Shown here piece after piece: positions 11,861 through 22,012 of a DNA stretch of 64,000 nucleotides (positions are counted from its first letter, which is position 1; the number at the start of each line of letters is the position of its first letter). This DNA comes from Trichosphaerium sp. ATCC 40318. Lineage: Eukaryota; Discosea; Flabellinia; Trichosidae. Both the position numbers and the translations under genes were made by a program. Under the pieces are notes generated by a model. The model had not been told where the DNA came from. It made no database searches and worked only from the letters and a program-made list of their open reading frames with translations. The stretch covers positions 1-64,000 of the forward strand of contig JALMLS010000387.1 of the NCBI GenBank assembly GCA_038496445.1, written 5' to 3'.

Positions 11861-12837
11861 ACAACACGTGACGCAATCTTTCAAAAAAATTCATCATCAA
11901 ACGATACATAGTGTACATAAAGACTAAAACAAGGTAATCCAGTATATCTTGGTATGCCTTATTAGAAATGAACAACTTTAGAAATACGAAAAGCAAAATG
12001 GTATCGCACACGCTATTCCATAATGTAATGGAATATGGTACATCAAAAGAACCAACTACAGCAATATTCTTATACTTTTCTTAGCTGACGAAGTCAGCAA
12101 TGCTGCTGCAACAGGTACTCCTACAGCTGTTCCTACAGAGTCTCCTACAGATAGTCTCACGGCCACACCTACAGTAGATCCTAAAAACGTATGTAAAATT
12201 CAACACTAATTAGTTTCTAAACCATTTAAATAGATAGGCCTGGCTATCACATCAGATATTCTGATCGTTGAACCAACAAGTATATCCGGTAATCTTAGTA
12301 TAACAAACAGTACAGTGACAGTAAGCGATGATATCATGGTACGATTTTTAAATTTCTGGCACTAGTTTGTAGCATCTTTTTGCCTACATTTGTACAGGGT
12401 GCCTTGAGATCAATGACAGTATTCTTCGTATCAAGATTAATGAACCACCCAAAGATGGTGAAAAGCGAGACTTTATGGAGTATAATTGTTTGACATCTGA
12501 GTTCTCAGAGATCCAGACTGTATCAGACGATAGCTGCAAAGATGTGACAATAGCAAGCTCTGAATAGCCCAACAACATTATCTGTCATTTTCTCTGTAAA
12601 AGATGTTTGTCAAGACAATCAATCCAGCGGAAGTATACAATGGTGGATCATCTTGATTATTGTCATTTGTGTACTATCTATCACTTTCGTAGTCATACTA
12701 GTGGTGTACTTTGTCAAGGTACAGAAAAAAATTGATACTATTTATTAAGTATGGAAGTCTTTGTTCTTATTTTTTGCTTGTAGCCATTGAGAACACGTGT
12801 CATGCCTTTCGAGAGGAAAAAAAAAGTTGTTCACTAA
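11861..12837 (+). pseudogene. Inverted, internally deleted relic of the 1436-3268 gene
   Basis: The plus strand repeats the promoter (a CACGTGAC-xCAATC block at about 11866, then an ACATAAAGACTAAAA block) and the first codons (ATGGTATCGCACACGCT at 11999) of the minus-strand gene at 1436-3268. It then jumps straight to that gene's seventh exon (GAATATGGTAC at about 12030). It continues through the Thr/Pro stalk, the second ectodomain, the membrane helix and the basic tail (ending at 12837). Further damage: a 13-nt deletion at the end of the exon before about 12335 and a 2-nt deletion at about 12566 that creates TAG. The stalk intron starts GTATGT here, where the parent has GCATGT. Confidence 0.85.
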
Positions 12838-13780
12838 AGGTTTTCAATTTCTTATTGTTTATTTAGAGGCAAGTGCACATGGTCAATACATTGTAATGAG
12901 GTGCCCAGTAGTTTAGGGTTTCGTTGTTTAGTTAAATGCAATGAATTGTGATCTTTAGTTTATGGTTTTGTGGGGTTTTTTTGAACTCAATGCAATCTAT
13001 GAGTCGTAATTGACCTTTCCGCAACAATAGAATAAACTAGTGCATTGGATTTGCTATCTCCTTGCTATCTAACAAACATTAATTTCTTTTTAAGCAGGGA
13101 ATAGCCGTTGCCCACCTTCAACAACAAATGCACATCATTATTTCTATAGTGAATGGTAAAACAAACCAATTTACAACACTGAGACTTGAATGGCAGGTTT
13201 CTAAGCTGTAACAGATGTCTCATTGACGCCACTCAAAGAGTACATACTATTTAGATTGCTATCACTACTTACTTATCTCGTTTTTCCACATGCAATTGAT
13301 TTTCTAAAATGTAGTTTTTCTTTCACACGAGAGGCTTGTTTGTACGTACTGGTTAACATATTAGAAGTTGATCAGTATTATTGATATCATAATTTTCAAG
13401 TAGTCATTACATAACCTACACCTTCTTCCCCCAACATAGCTTTACTGCTTTGAAAGAAAAAGCCTTTCGATAGATAATTGTGGCAGATTTTATGTTGTTC
13501 ATCTTAAATTCATATTAAATGAATAATCCGTGTAGTTGTTAGCTTCGAATCTCACTGTTATCATTGTTACCATGTACAACTTCGTATAGTAGTATTTGAA
13601 TCATAACTCCTTTTCAGTAAACGTGGACAATAAATTGTCCGAATGTCCAATCCAAAGTTAAACACGTGACTTTATGGTGTATCTCGTCCGAACGCTGGTA
13701 TGTTCTAGCATTTTTAGCGTTTCAAGAGTTTGATGAAACTAATATCAGCCAACCCTATTACATATCTATTCTAGAGCGTT
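12838..13780. other. Intergenic, nothing recognised
   Basis: AT-rich, with no supportable exon. A CACGTG at about 13665 lies about 115 nt upstream of the next gene start. Confidence 0.4.
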
Positions 13781-15596
13781 ATGGGGACAAAAAATTCTAT
13801 GATGGTCAACAGAAAATGTAGAACGAAAATTGCGAGTCAACTTATCATTTTAAAGGTGAGCACCAGAAACCACTGTACGTCATATTGCATAGTTGTATTA
13901 TTATTCAAAGTCGTAACAACAATACCATTCGATTATTAACAGATTAGTAATTATCTCAAGTCTACATTCATCATAATACAAGCAATGGCTAATTGTACAA
14001 CAGACGATGATTGCCGTAATAGCGGATGGTGTAAAGACGCCGAATGTAACTGTCTATCTGGCTATGGTGGCGTAAGGTACGGATGTCTGGCGAGCTTACG
14101 CTATCTCAACTACTGAGTTGGGCTTTGTTCAAGTCTCTAGCGTTCATTCCAAAAAAAATAAACTTATTAACTTTGTTTTCAAGGTGTGAATACAAGCCTG
14201 AAGGTAGCCCGAAATACTATAACTTCCTTTTAGTAAGTGATAATTACTTACATATATAAGGCGCTTTGTTATGGACGCACAGCGCAGGTGTAGGGGCGAT
14301 GTTTATACTACTATTCGTTTTAGCAATGTACGGTTTTTCTCATTATTTTTAGTATTCACTACGTTAAATCACGTGATCATTAATTTTTTCTTCGAGATGG
14401 CGCATGTACAAAAAGGGTATCATAAAAATGCAACTAACAGCAAGGACTATGACTATCAAATCGTTATGGGCATGTATCATTGTTCTATGCATTGGTGCGT
14501 CTTCATGAACTACTTATTTCTAATCGCTGAAGTTTTAAATCTATTCACTAGCACGAGCTCTATACCAGCTTATTGACCCTTTCTATATACATAACTATCT
14601 ACCATATTGGATCGCAGGTATATTTTGGGCTATGGGAAACGTCGCTCTATTTGCAGTAGTTGTACTTACCTTGCGATTGCTGTAAGAATTCTCTTTGTTG
14701 ATTTTTTTTTAATTTATTTTAAGGGCACTTTTTGAGCCAAGACCGAGTATCTTGACACGTCATTTTGTTTTATGGATTTCTTGGGTATCTTTGATAGGTA
14801 AATGATTATTATTTTAAAGGATATGTACACGTACTAACTAGTATTTTCTTTCTCAGTGCTATTGATTTTCGAGCTTGTTTTTTCTATAGTTCGTCGAGTG
14901 GACTCCTTTAGTATATTAGATTACTTTTACTGGGGTTATTCAGCTTTAATAGTATTATTTGCATGCGTTATATTTTCAATAAGTGGATGTATAGCGTACA
15001 AAAAGTTAAAGAAAAGCAGCTTTAGTGCGCTTAAAAATGTTATGAAAAAGGTAAGAAAAACGAATCTTGAACCAAGTACAATTCATCAACATGGTATCAC
15101 ATTTAGAAAACCGCTTTGTTATAATCTTTACACAGTTTTGGTGTACTTTTACTCCGTTGTTTCATATAAAACTGAAGTGTAGGAGGACTGTTTTGTGCGG
15201 AAAGTGTTTGCACATTAAAACAAAAAAGAACTTGTTTTCACTTAAATCTTCTTTTGTTTCTGGACGTGTACCTCTCTTATTATTTTCCTGATATAGATTG
15301 GTTTTCTAAAAAGGACACATTGCATTATTCTGTCATACTAATTGTTTATTCAGGTTTACAAACTAGTCGCTATATCCTTTATCCAAGGTTTTTTGTATTT
15401 TTTATCAATTGCTGCATTTAACATTATTCGCGTGACAACTATCAAAAGAGAAACAGGACAACTATACACAACCTTCTATGTAATTAGCCATATGTTATTC
15501 AGAATTATGGAATCAGTTATTATAGTAGGTGTAATGTTTACTATGACACCCGAGAGATCCAGAACGATATCAATGAAAAAAACAACTGTAGCTTAA
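13781..15596 (+). CDS. Seven-transmembrane protein with N-terminal EGF-like module
   Basis: Nine exons, 13781-13855, 13961-14076, 14184-14236, 14261-14327, 14397-14494, 14552-14681, 14724-14797, 14857-15050 and 15354-15596, close in frame at 349 aa. The first exon and the 13961 acceptor are less certain than the rest. A signal-like segment ends before NCTTDDDCRNSGWC, a six-Cys EGF-type module ending CEYK. Seven hydrophobic helices follow, beginning at YYNFLLVSALLW, SLWACIIVLCIARAL, WIAGIFWAMGNVALF, HFVLWISWVSLIVLL, GYSALIVLFACVIF, LVAISFIQGFLYFL and ISHMLFRIMESVIIV. The ARALYQLIDPF..YLP segment before helix 3 recalls THH1/TOM1/TOM3 and GPR137-type proteins; this is tentative. It is probably a surface receptor or receptor-like protein. 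Confidence 0.75.
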
Positions 15597-15927
15597 AAAA
15601 AAAACGAAAAAAAAAACAAAGTAACACGTTTAGCAGTGGACAATTTCTTCAAAATAAAAGAGTGAATGCTCTATGGCAAAAACTATCAGTAGCAATGTTA
15701 CTGACATTGTCAGCACATAGTTGCTAATTAGTGTATTCATGGTGTTGTACACTTTTCAGTTTGAGTTTCAGCTGGTCACTGTTAGTGTATTCATGCTCTT
15801 CTTAGTGGAAAAATACCCAAGTAACCGCCTAACTTTCTTGTAACTATGCTAAGATTTGAGCAAAAGTTAGCTCAAAAAGCTTGAGGTTTTTTGACTTGAA
15901 CAAAACATGTGACTTGCTTACAAGTTG
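15597..15927. other. Intergenic between 7TM gene and inverted repeat
   Basis: Contains the gene's 3' region, with an A-rich tract at 15595-15620. Nothing else seen. Confidence 0.4.
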
Positions 15928-15999
15928 ATAAGTTGTTTTGCACTTTTGCATGTACTTTGAGACCGGTTGATTTAGAGCCTGATAATTAAATAAACAAAA

Positions 16000-16071
16000 G
16001 GAGACTTGGTGTTAATGGTAACATACGAGAATGTGGCTCTCGAGTTCTGGGTTCGATTCCCAGAGTCTCCT
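16000..16071 (+). tRNA. tRNA-His (GTG)
   Basis: Acceptor GGAGACT pairs with AGTCTCC. The T-arm is CTGGG-TTCGATT-CCCAG. Anticodon stem CGAGA/TCTCG closes the loop ATGTGGC, giving anticodon GTG. No intron. Internal Pol III A and B boxes are present (GGTTCGATTCC region). The gene is only 11 nt upstream of tRNA-Gln on the same strand, so they may be co-transcribed. Confidence 0.92.
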
Positions 16072-16082
16072 ATGTTCCTCAC

Positions 16083-16156
16083 GATCCTGTGTTGTAATTG
16101 GTTTAGCATACCAGACTTTGAATCTGGTGATCTCGGTTCGATTCCGAGCAGGATCT
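16083..16156 (+). tRNA. tRNA-Gln (TTG)
   Basis: Acceptor GATCCTG pairs with CAGGATC. The T-arm is CTCGG-TTCGATT-CCGAG. Anticodon stem CCAGA/TCTGG encloses CTTTGAA, anticodon TTG. No intron. A T-run (TTCTTTTTT) directly downstream can serve as the Pol III terminator for the pair. Confidence 0.92.
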
Positions 16157-16180
16157 TCTTTTTTAGCCAGCACAATGGTA

Positions 16181-16759
16181 GTATCACAGTACACCAAGGT
16201 TTTTGGTATTGTATCTGCTGATAGTCTTTACCACGGAAATTAATATGTATAAGCACTATACCCTTCTACCTCTACCTTTTGTTTTGGCAACTGTTAGAAA
16301 GTACTATCCAGAAAAGACCCAGAAACAAACTAGAGTGAACAACTTATATTTTTTGTAGCAAAGCGAGCTTTGTCTTTAGTACTAGAGCAATGTGAAACAA
16401 CTGTACAACGCCAACATGTATGTAGAACGTTTTACAGGTAGCATTCAAGTATGACAACAACCCAATTTGGCCACAATCGAATCTACAACTTGTACGAATT
16501 CTGTTCTTTGAATAGGACTGCGAGACCAAAAACTGGTGATATTTTCAAACGCTTTAACTTGAAACCAGCCTATTTAATTGCAAAGCTGTAGGGTTATACA
16601 CTAAAGGTACAACAAGAAGTAAAACAGTGCTACACAAAGATATCACCGCAAAGTATTTTAATTTCTGGTGGTTTTTTTGACACGTGGTTAGAGTCTTTTT
16701 TAGTTATGTACAAGTTACAGGGAGAGAAGGGTGGATCAAGTGATTTCGTGAGATATTTT
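16181..16759. other. Intergenic inside inverted-repeat loop
   Basis: No exon supported. A minus-strand open frame at 16630-16881 overlaps the last exon of the next gene in another phase and may be coincidental. CACGTG at about 16682. Confidence 0.3.
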
Positions 16760-18094
16760 TTATAGTACATAATCGCGGTATTTAGTGTTTCTTTTTCTAA
16801 TACGTTGAGGTAGCTTAGGTGTTGTAGGTCTCGTGTTAATCGCTTTCCTATTTTTTTGATTTGACCTTGTTGTACCAGCAATTGACGTCTTTGAACGCGT
16901 CTGTATTACTCTTCCTACAGGCTTAGGTTGTGGTTTTGTTTTCTTCTTTTCTGTGATAACCGGTGTTCGTGTATTTAATGTAATTGGAGATGAGTTATGG
17001 GCGGCAATGTGAAGCTTTAAAAAAAAAAAGTTAAGATTTTGACAGATTTTCAGTTAAGGAACTGCGAGTTCCTGCGTCGTACCTTTGGTAGTTGCATATT
17101 CATAGGCGATATTTGAGTGCTAGTAAGCTCAATTTTTATTCCTTGTGAACCGTTGTTGCTTGTTGTGTTAGTGGGTTGGTCCGGAGTGTCAGAACCTCGC
17201 AAGTCACATGTTGTAGAAAAAGAAAAATCAATTGGTTCCCAGTCCATTTGCTCTGCCACAGGGAAATTTAACTACACATGAAAATAGTCAGCATAATTTA
17301 GGAAGTAAGTTAGCCTTGGAAACGGCTTAAACAAGTAACCAAAACCGAACTAAAACCGCAAAATGAAAAACCCAAAAAAACGGGAAAAAAAACCAAAAAA
17401 AAAAATTGTTGGTTCCTTACGTCTGTGAGTTCATCAAAGATATCACCATATTCATATGTATTAAATGCATTGGTTGGTGCGTTAACGTAGGCGGTATTAT
17501 CCATTTGAAAGTATTGTGATGTATCGACAAAATCAGATCGCGAAAAATTCTGGTCAACGTTGTTTCTGCTCTGTAAAAAAAACGTGTCAATTGATTTCCT
17601 TTTCGCCGAAATTAACCAGAAAATAAGAAGTAACTTCGACTTATAAAAACTGAAACCAAATTTATAAATTTGGGTAGAACGTGTTATAAATAAAAGTCAA
17701 AGAAAATTCAATAATCAATGAATTTGTAAATTATTGTAAAACTCGTTTCAGGGTCTTTTGATTTTATGTACTGTACCATTATTTACGTAGTTTACGAAGT
17801 ATGTAAGATTATTTTTGTTTAGATTTGTGTTGTAAGGTAATAGTTGTGTGAGGTGACGTTGCCAAAAACAGAGGTCAATAAACTTGGGTGATAATAAGTG
17901 TCACTTAAAGTCGCTGCAAGTCAACGAAAACCGTTCAGAAATTAGGTTGATGTGCTTACCTTGTTGGTATGTTATAAATGATAGTGACTTAAGCTTAAAC
18001 GCTCCTTACCAGCTTACTGTTCGAGGTGAACCTCACTTTTAACTAAACGTTTTTCAGCGTGAAGAAGTGCGGGAAAATCAGGTTTACCGTTCAT
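16760..18094 (-). CDS. Putative regulatory protein, acidic N-terminus and basic tail
   Basis: Lies entirely within the inverted-repeat loop. Three downstream exons splice in phase 0 (17421-17570, 17083-17271, 16760-17014). Upstream exons 18032-18094 (ATG at 18094, MNGKPDFPALLHAEKR), 17960-17987 and one starting at 17913 are likely, but the link to 17570 is not resolved. The middle is Ser/Thr/Asn/Asp-rich with YGDIFDELTD and QMDWEPIDFSF, like an activation region. The last about 85 residues are strongly basic and low in complexity (RIRKRNTKYRD). I infer a transcription-factor-like protein with no named DNA-binding domain. CACGTG lies about 5 nt upstream of the start codon. An alternative frame over the last exon (helical, NVLEKETLNTAIMYY) is possible. 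Confidence 0.45.
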
Positions 18095-18510
18095 TGTGCC
18101 ACGTGTGCATGCACTCAACCTTAACTGCGAAACGTAGCTCTCATCCTGTCTGTAAGATAAACTTGTTAAGACGGGCAAACGTTCGAAGTATGCGGATAAA
18201 CTAGCGCGGTAATTCTACTAAATATTTGTTGCAAGAATTCCACTTTGTTCTCTCAGAGATTGCTATCAAAGCATGAGTTCACTTTAAACAAGTATGAAAA
18301 TGGTCTTGTAAGAGTGTACACAACTCATGTACCGTTACAGTTTCTACAACACAGAGTAGAATAAGCTGAACATTGCTGAATTCACCATCGAAATCAAATA
18401 CTTTCGCTTTTCTCACAGAGGAATTCTGTACAGGTTCAAAATGAACAAAAGGCAAGTACATAGTATGGTGATAACACATATATTAGTTTCCGTGGCATAC
18501 TGTTGATGCT
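18095..18510. other. Intergenic inside inverted-repeat loop
   Basis: Promoter side of the gene ending at 18094; nothing else seen. Confidence 0.35.
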
Positions 18511-18530
18511 ATTGTGCTTGCTAAAAAAGA

Positions 18531-18604
18531 AGATCCTGCTCGGAATCGAACCGAGATCACCAGATTCAAAGTCTGGTATGCTAAACCAATTACAACACAG
18601 GATC
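18531..18604 (-). tRNA. tRNA-Gln (TTG), second copy
   Basis: Reverse-complement copy of the tRNA at 16083-16156. No difference seen in the mature part; anticodon TTG. Confidence 0.92.
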
Positions 18605-18615
18605 GTGAGGAACAT

Positions 18616-18687
18616 AGGAGACTCTGGGAATCGAACCCAGAACTCGAGAGCCACATTCTCGTATGTTACCATTAACACCAAGTCTCC
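18616..18687 (-). tRNA. tRNA-His (GTG), second copy
   Basis: Reverse-complement copy of the tRNA at 16000-16071; anticodon GTG. It lies upstream of tRNA-Gln on the minus strand, as in the left arm. Confidence 0.92.
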
Positions 18688-18760
18688 TTTTGTTTATTTA
18701 ATTATCAGGCTCTAAATCAACCGGTCTCAAAGTACATACAATAGTGCAAAAACAACTTAT

Positions 18761-19250
18761 CTTGCATTCTTTCCATTGACATATAAATGCTCTCTCATTT
18801 TACCATTGTCCTTGTTTGTACTTTCCAATAAACAAACAAGCAATCCAAATATACCATGTTTGTAAGATTTACACCAAACCTGTCGTTGTTAGAATTCTGA
18901 AAGCTGGGAATCCTAAAAGGGTGTTTTTCGAAATCATACTTTTTGTTTGGTTTTAGTTGTGTTTTACAACTTTGTTCGTGTACTGATAGGCGATGATAGA
19001 AGAGAATGTACCACTGTGAAGATATCTGGGGGTTCTTAATTGATTCAGCAAACACTGAGCAGTGTATACTTTTATTCAACGAAAAGACATATGAAGTAAA
19101 TGAAAAATAAATTTGAACGCCAATATCAGTCAAGAAGAGCGCTCACCCCGTTCAAATAAAAAACTGTATGAGCCAAAATGAAAACTAGTTTAATCTACAT
19201 GTGCTATAGTACTCTTTGAATGTATATACAGTAACTGAATTATTGTACAA
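18761..19250. other. Intergenic, nothing recognised
   Basis: No exon with supporting splice sites or similarity. Confidence 0.4.
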
Positions 19251-20088
19251 TTAAACAAGCAACAATAACATTACAATCAAAGTTATCCCAGGGAGTGAGA
19301 TATAAGATGAAGACTCGGGTGAAGGTCCTATGGTGGGTTCTAGTGTAGTTGGCGGTGCTGTTGGATTTGGAGTTGGGGGTGAAGAAGGGCCTAAAATGAA
19401 GGCTATTCGATGTACACATACTTCGTACTGTTCATTTTTGTCATCCGAGAATAGCCTTACTGTATCTTTGATAGTTGGAAGCCCATTGCGTTCTATAAAA
19501 GATACTAGGTATTCATCTTCCCCTGCTATTGTAAAAGTACAATTTCTAGTGGCAGGATCATAACTGTAAGACTCAATAAGCGGTTGTTTAAACTAATAAA
19601 TAAGACGTACGTAAAAAGAATTGTAAATGCCCCAGTTTCTATATCTGGAGTAACATTTTCAGGAACTCCTTGAAGGAACGCCAACTTTTCTCCAAAGAAG
19701 TAAAAGCCATCATCGCTGGTTGTATCCCATCCTAGTATTCTCCCATAACCTCCAAGGCGAAGAACAACGTCTACTTGCATTAAAACAATGTAAGGAGCAT
19801 TAATTAATCTTTCATCAGGATTGGTTAGTATTAAATTTGGGTTGACACCACTAGGTAATACGATACATCCTTGTGTGTAGTTTTGGGGTATGCCAATGGT
19901 TAAAATACTATCACGTGATTAGGAAATCATCAATATCAGTTTGAAGAGTTGTTGTTAACATACCCGTCACCTGCTTCGTCATCAAGATTATTAGTAAAGG
20001 AAAAGTTATGTACAATTGTAACTTGGAAGTGAGCAGAGTGAAGGAATAGCGCCAATATTGTGAGCAGAGTAAGTGTATGTTGATACAT
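19251..20088 (-). CDS. Secreted, probably GPI-anchored surface protein
   Basis: Three exons, 19964-20088, 19611-19907 and 19251-19563, give 244 aa. The N-terminal signal peptide is MYQHTLTLLTILALFLHSAH. The ectodomain has NYTQGCIVL, LRLGGYGRILGWD and ENVTPDIETGAFTIL, with several N-glycosylation sequons. A Pro/Thr/Ser stalk (PSSPPTPNPTAPPTT) follows, and the chain ends in a hydrophobic segment (GITLIVMLLLLV) with no cytoplasmic tail, the form of a GPI-attachment signal. Intron 1 has CACGTG five bases before its 3' AG. Family not recognised. Confidence 0.7.
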
Positions 20089-20614
20089 TATTTAACGGGA
20101 TACTATTGACGTCGAAGCACTAGAATTATGGTACAAGATTCGCTAGCAGTTACTGTTAAGCAAATGCGAATTTTAACACCAAAAATAAAACGCTATTCAA
20201 TGAATACGAGTTGGCATGCTTTCTCGAAGGAACTAACTTTCTGAGGAACGTAAATGCATGGAGTAATATACCACAAGTATCCAAGACAGGATAGAACTAG
20301 ATCGTGTTTTAGATAGCTGAATAGCAAAACGTCTGATTTGATGTTTGATGTTGGTTGTTTGGTCTACTGTTTGATAAGCGATTGAGTATTTAATCCAGCG
20401 AAAAGATATGTTGATATCAGACATCCAACAAGCTTTTTTTAACAGCTTCTCTATAACTTGATGCATCGTAAAAGCCGCATTAAATTTGGTAGTCCATTCT
20501 CAAAACAATCACGTGATTTCAGTTTATTTTTTGCTTGACACGAAATTCTAATTTGAAAAAAAAAAACATGGAATGTGAAGGGGCTTTATTAAATCACTTT
20601 AGCGATATATGCGC
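20089..20614. other. Intergenic, nothing recognised
   Basis: Contains CACGTG in the 10-bp palindrome ATCACGTGAT at about 20509. No exon supported. Confidence 0.4.
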
Positions 20615-21361
20615 TTAGGTACAGGCATTACAATCGCCATTGAGAGGCAGTACAACACTTGCAGTAGTGAGAGGGTGGATAGCAGCATCGCCTTTCCAAC
20701 AGAAATGAAAAGAGTTATAGATTTGTACTTCGGAGAACTCCCAGCCATCGTTTGCGAATATTTTCATCTCAACACCTTGAAGTGTCTTGTCTTTGTTCTT
20801 TGCAGGTGCGACCATGTAGAATACATCAACAGCACCTGATTGGAACTCGTTGACTCGGGGATCTTCAAGAGCAGCGCTGTAAGGAGAATAGGTTCCATCG
20901 GTGTAAGCATATCGGTACTTAATTGGAGCATTTGTTCCATGGTATTGGCCGCTCTTTGTCTTTGTCATTATCATGGTGTTCTCGCTAGTAACCTTCTCGT
21001 ATGTATCTCCGGGTGCTTGATTGTTAGTGTTTGAACAGCTGGTCATGTAGAATAGGTTGCATACACTTCCGTAGTAGGATGTGTAGTAATTACAGCGGTC
21101 ATCTGCATTACATAGTTGTTCACATTGAGCTTTTGTAACTGAGGTATCTCGAGGGAAGGAACATTCTCCAGAACCGCCAACCCAACTGCAGTGTGTTACT
21201 GTTGATCCGGGAACAGAACCATCGCAGTACACAAATTGACCGGCATGCATGTCTTTACGACAGCCAGAACAAGTGTTGTGAGCGTTGATAGTAATGGCTT
21301 TGTAGTTGAAGGCCAGTGCTAATGAAAAGCAGAGACAGAGTAGAATCGATGAATAGTTCAT
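20615..21361 (-). CDS. Secreted cysteine-rich PAN/Apple-like protein
   Basis: Single exon, 248 aa, no intron. Signal peptide MNYSSILLCLCFSLALAFN. A Cys-rich module follows (CSGCRKDMHAGQFVYC, then a CEQLCNADDRCNYY segment and VCNLFYMTSC), matching the Cys spacing of PAN/Apple-type lectin modules. The C-terminal half (DVFYMVAPAKNKDK, MKIFANDGWEFSEVQIY) looks like a beta-sandwich. A CACGTG in GCACGTGTGCAC at about 21448 and a TATTTAAA box at about 21475 lie 90-115 nt upstream. It is probably an extracellular carbohydrate- or protein-binding protein. Confidence 0.7.
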   Translation of the reverse strand: MNYSSILLCLCFSLALAFNYKAITINAHNTCSGCRKDMHAGQFVYCDGSVPGSTVTHCSWVGGSGECSFPRDTSVTKAQCEQLCNADDRCNYYTSYYGSVCNLFYMTSCSNTNNQAPGDTYEKVTSENTMIMTKTKSGQYHGTNAPIKYRYAYTDGTYSPYSAALEDPRVNEFQSGAVDVFYMVAPAKNKDKTLQGVEMKIFANDGWEFSEVQIYNSFHFCWKGDAAIHPLTTASVVLPLNGDCNACT

Positions 21362-21861
21362 GAGTGGAGGGGCTTGGGCGTAAAATAGAACTGTTGTTTG
21401 TTGTTTGAGGGTTATTGGTGAATGATCAACAATGTTGACTTAAAGCACGTGTGCACGAAAGAAAAACCCAACAACTATTTAAATGTTAGCGCTAGTGAAA
21501 AAAAGAAACGAGAATAAATGTTATGAAATAAACAGCTTTGTCGGGTTTTTAAAGGAAAAAAAAGTCCAAGCCCATTGGTATTGTGATACGCTGTATTAAA
21601 AATATCTCAATATTGTTAACTATTAAAATATGAACACGTGGAAGAGTTTTGAGCTTGTTTTTGGCGTGTTTTAGTCTATTCAATGTGTTCAGTGAACTAT
21701 TGATTTTACAAATAATTTCGCTCTTCTGCCGACCCGAATAACTTCTATGAACTGTATTACATGTCCGTTTAACTGTTGGTAACAAAAATTTGAGCACAAT
21801 AACAATCTCAAAGGGAGTGCTTTTTTCTCAAAACCCCAAAAAACAAGATTGCAAAAAGTGA
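21362..21861. other. Intergenic, nothing recognised
   Basis: Promoter of the PAN-like gene, with CACGTG also at about 21636. No exon supported. Confidence 0.4.
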
Positions 21862-22012
21862 CTATGCCACACTTTTTCTTGTAGTACCCATCCTCAGTCC
21901 AAGTCCAAGTGCACTAAATATTCCACCTGTAGGATAGCAGTATTTTAAACAAGGCTCTCACACCCGACAGCGCTATCATTCCCACAGCGACAGCATTCTT
22001 GTCTCCGCAAAT
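21862..22012 (-). CDS. Fragmentary small membrane protein, 5' end unresolved
   Basis: Two minus-strand exons, 21964-22012 and 21862-21926, splice in phase to give a C-terminus with a Gly/Ala-rich membrane helix (KNAVAVGMIALSGGIFSALG) and the ending TTRKSVA before TAG. The composition is like that of small mitochondrial or ER membrane subunits. I could not find an upstream exon in frame, so the start is missing from the model. Confidence 0.3.

Larger units (their letters stand above)
15928..16180. repeat. Left arm of a long inverted repeat carrying two tRNA genes
   Basis: About 250 bp, nearly identical to the reverse complement of 18511-18760, with small indels only towards the ends. Each arm holds tRNA-His and tRNA-Gln plus flanking sequence on both sides. 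The loop between the arms is about 2.3 kb. Confidence 0.9.
18511..18760. repeat. Right arm of the long inverted repeat
   Basis: Reverse complement of 15928-16180, with tRNA-Gln and tRNA-His in the same internal order and the same spacer. Confidence 0.9.

Noticed and set aside
16006-16256. Overlapping open frames on both strands around 16.0-16.3 and 18.4-18.7 kb
   Set aside because: They run through the tRNA genes and are duplicated only because the inverted repeat is; no coding signal.
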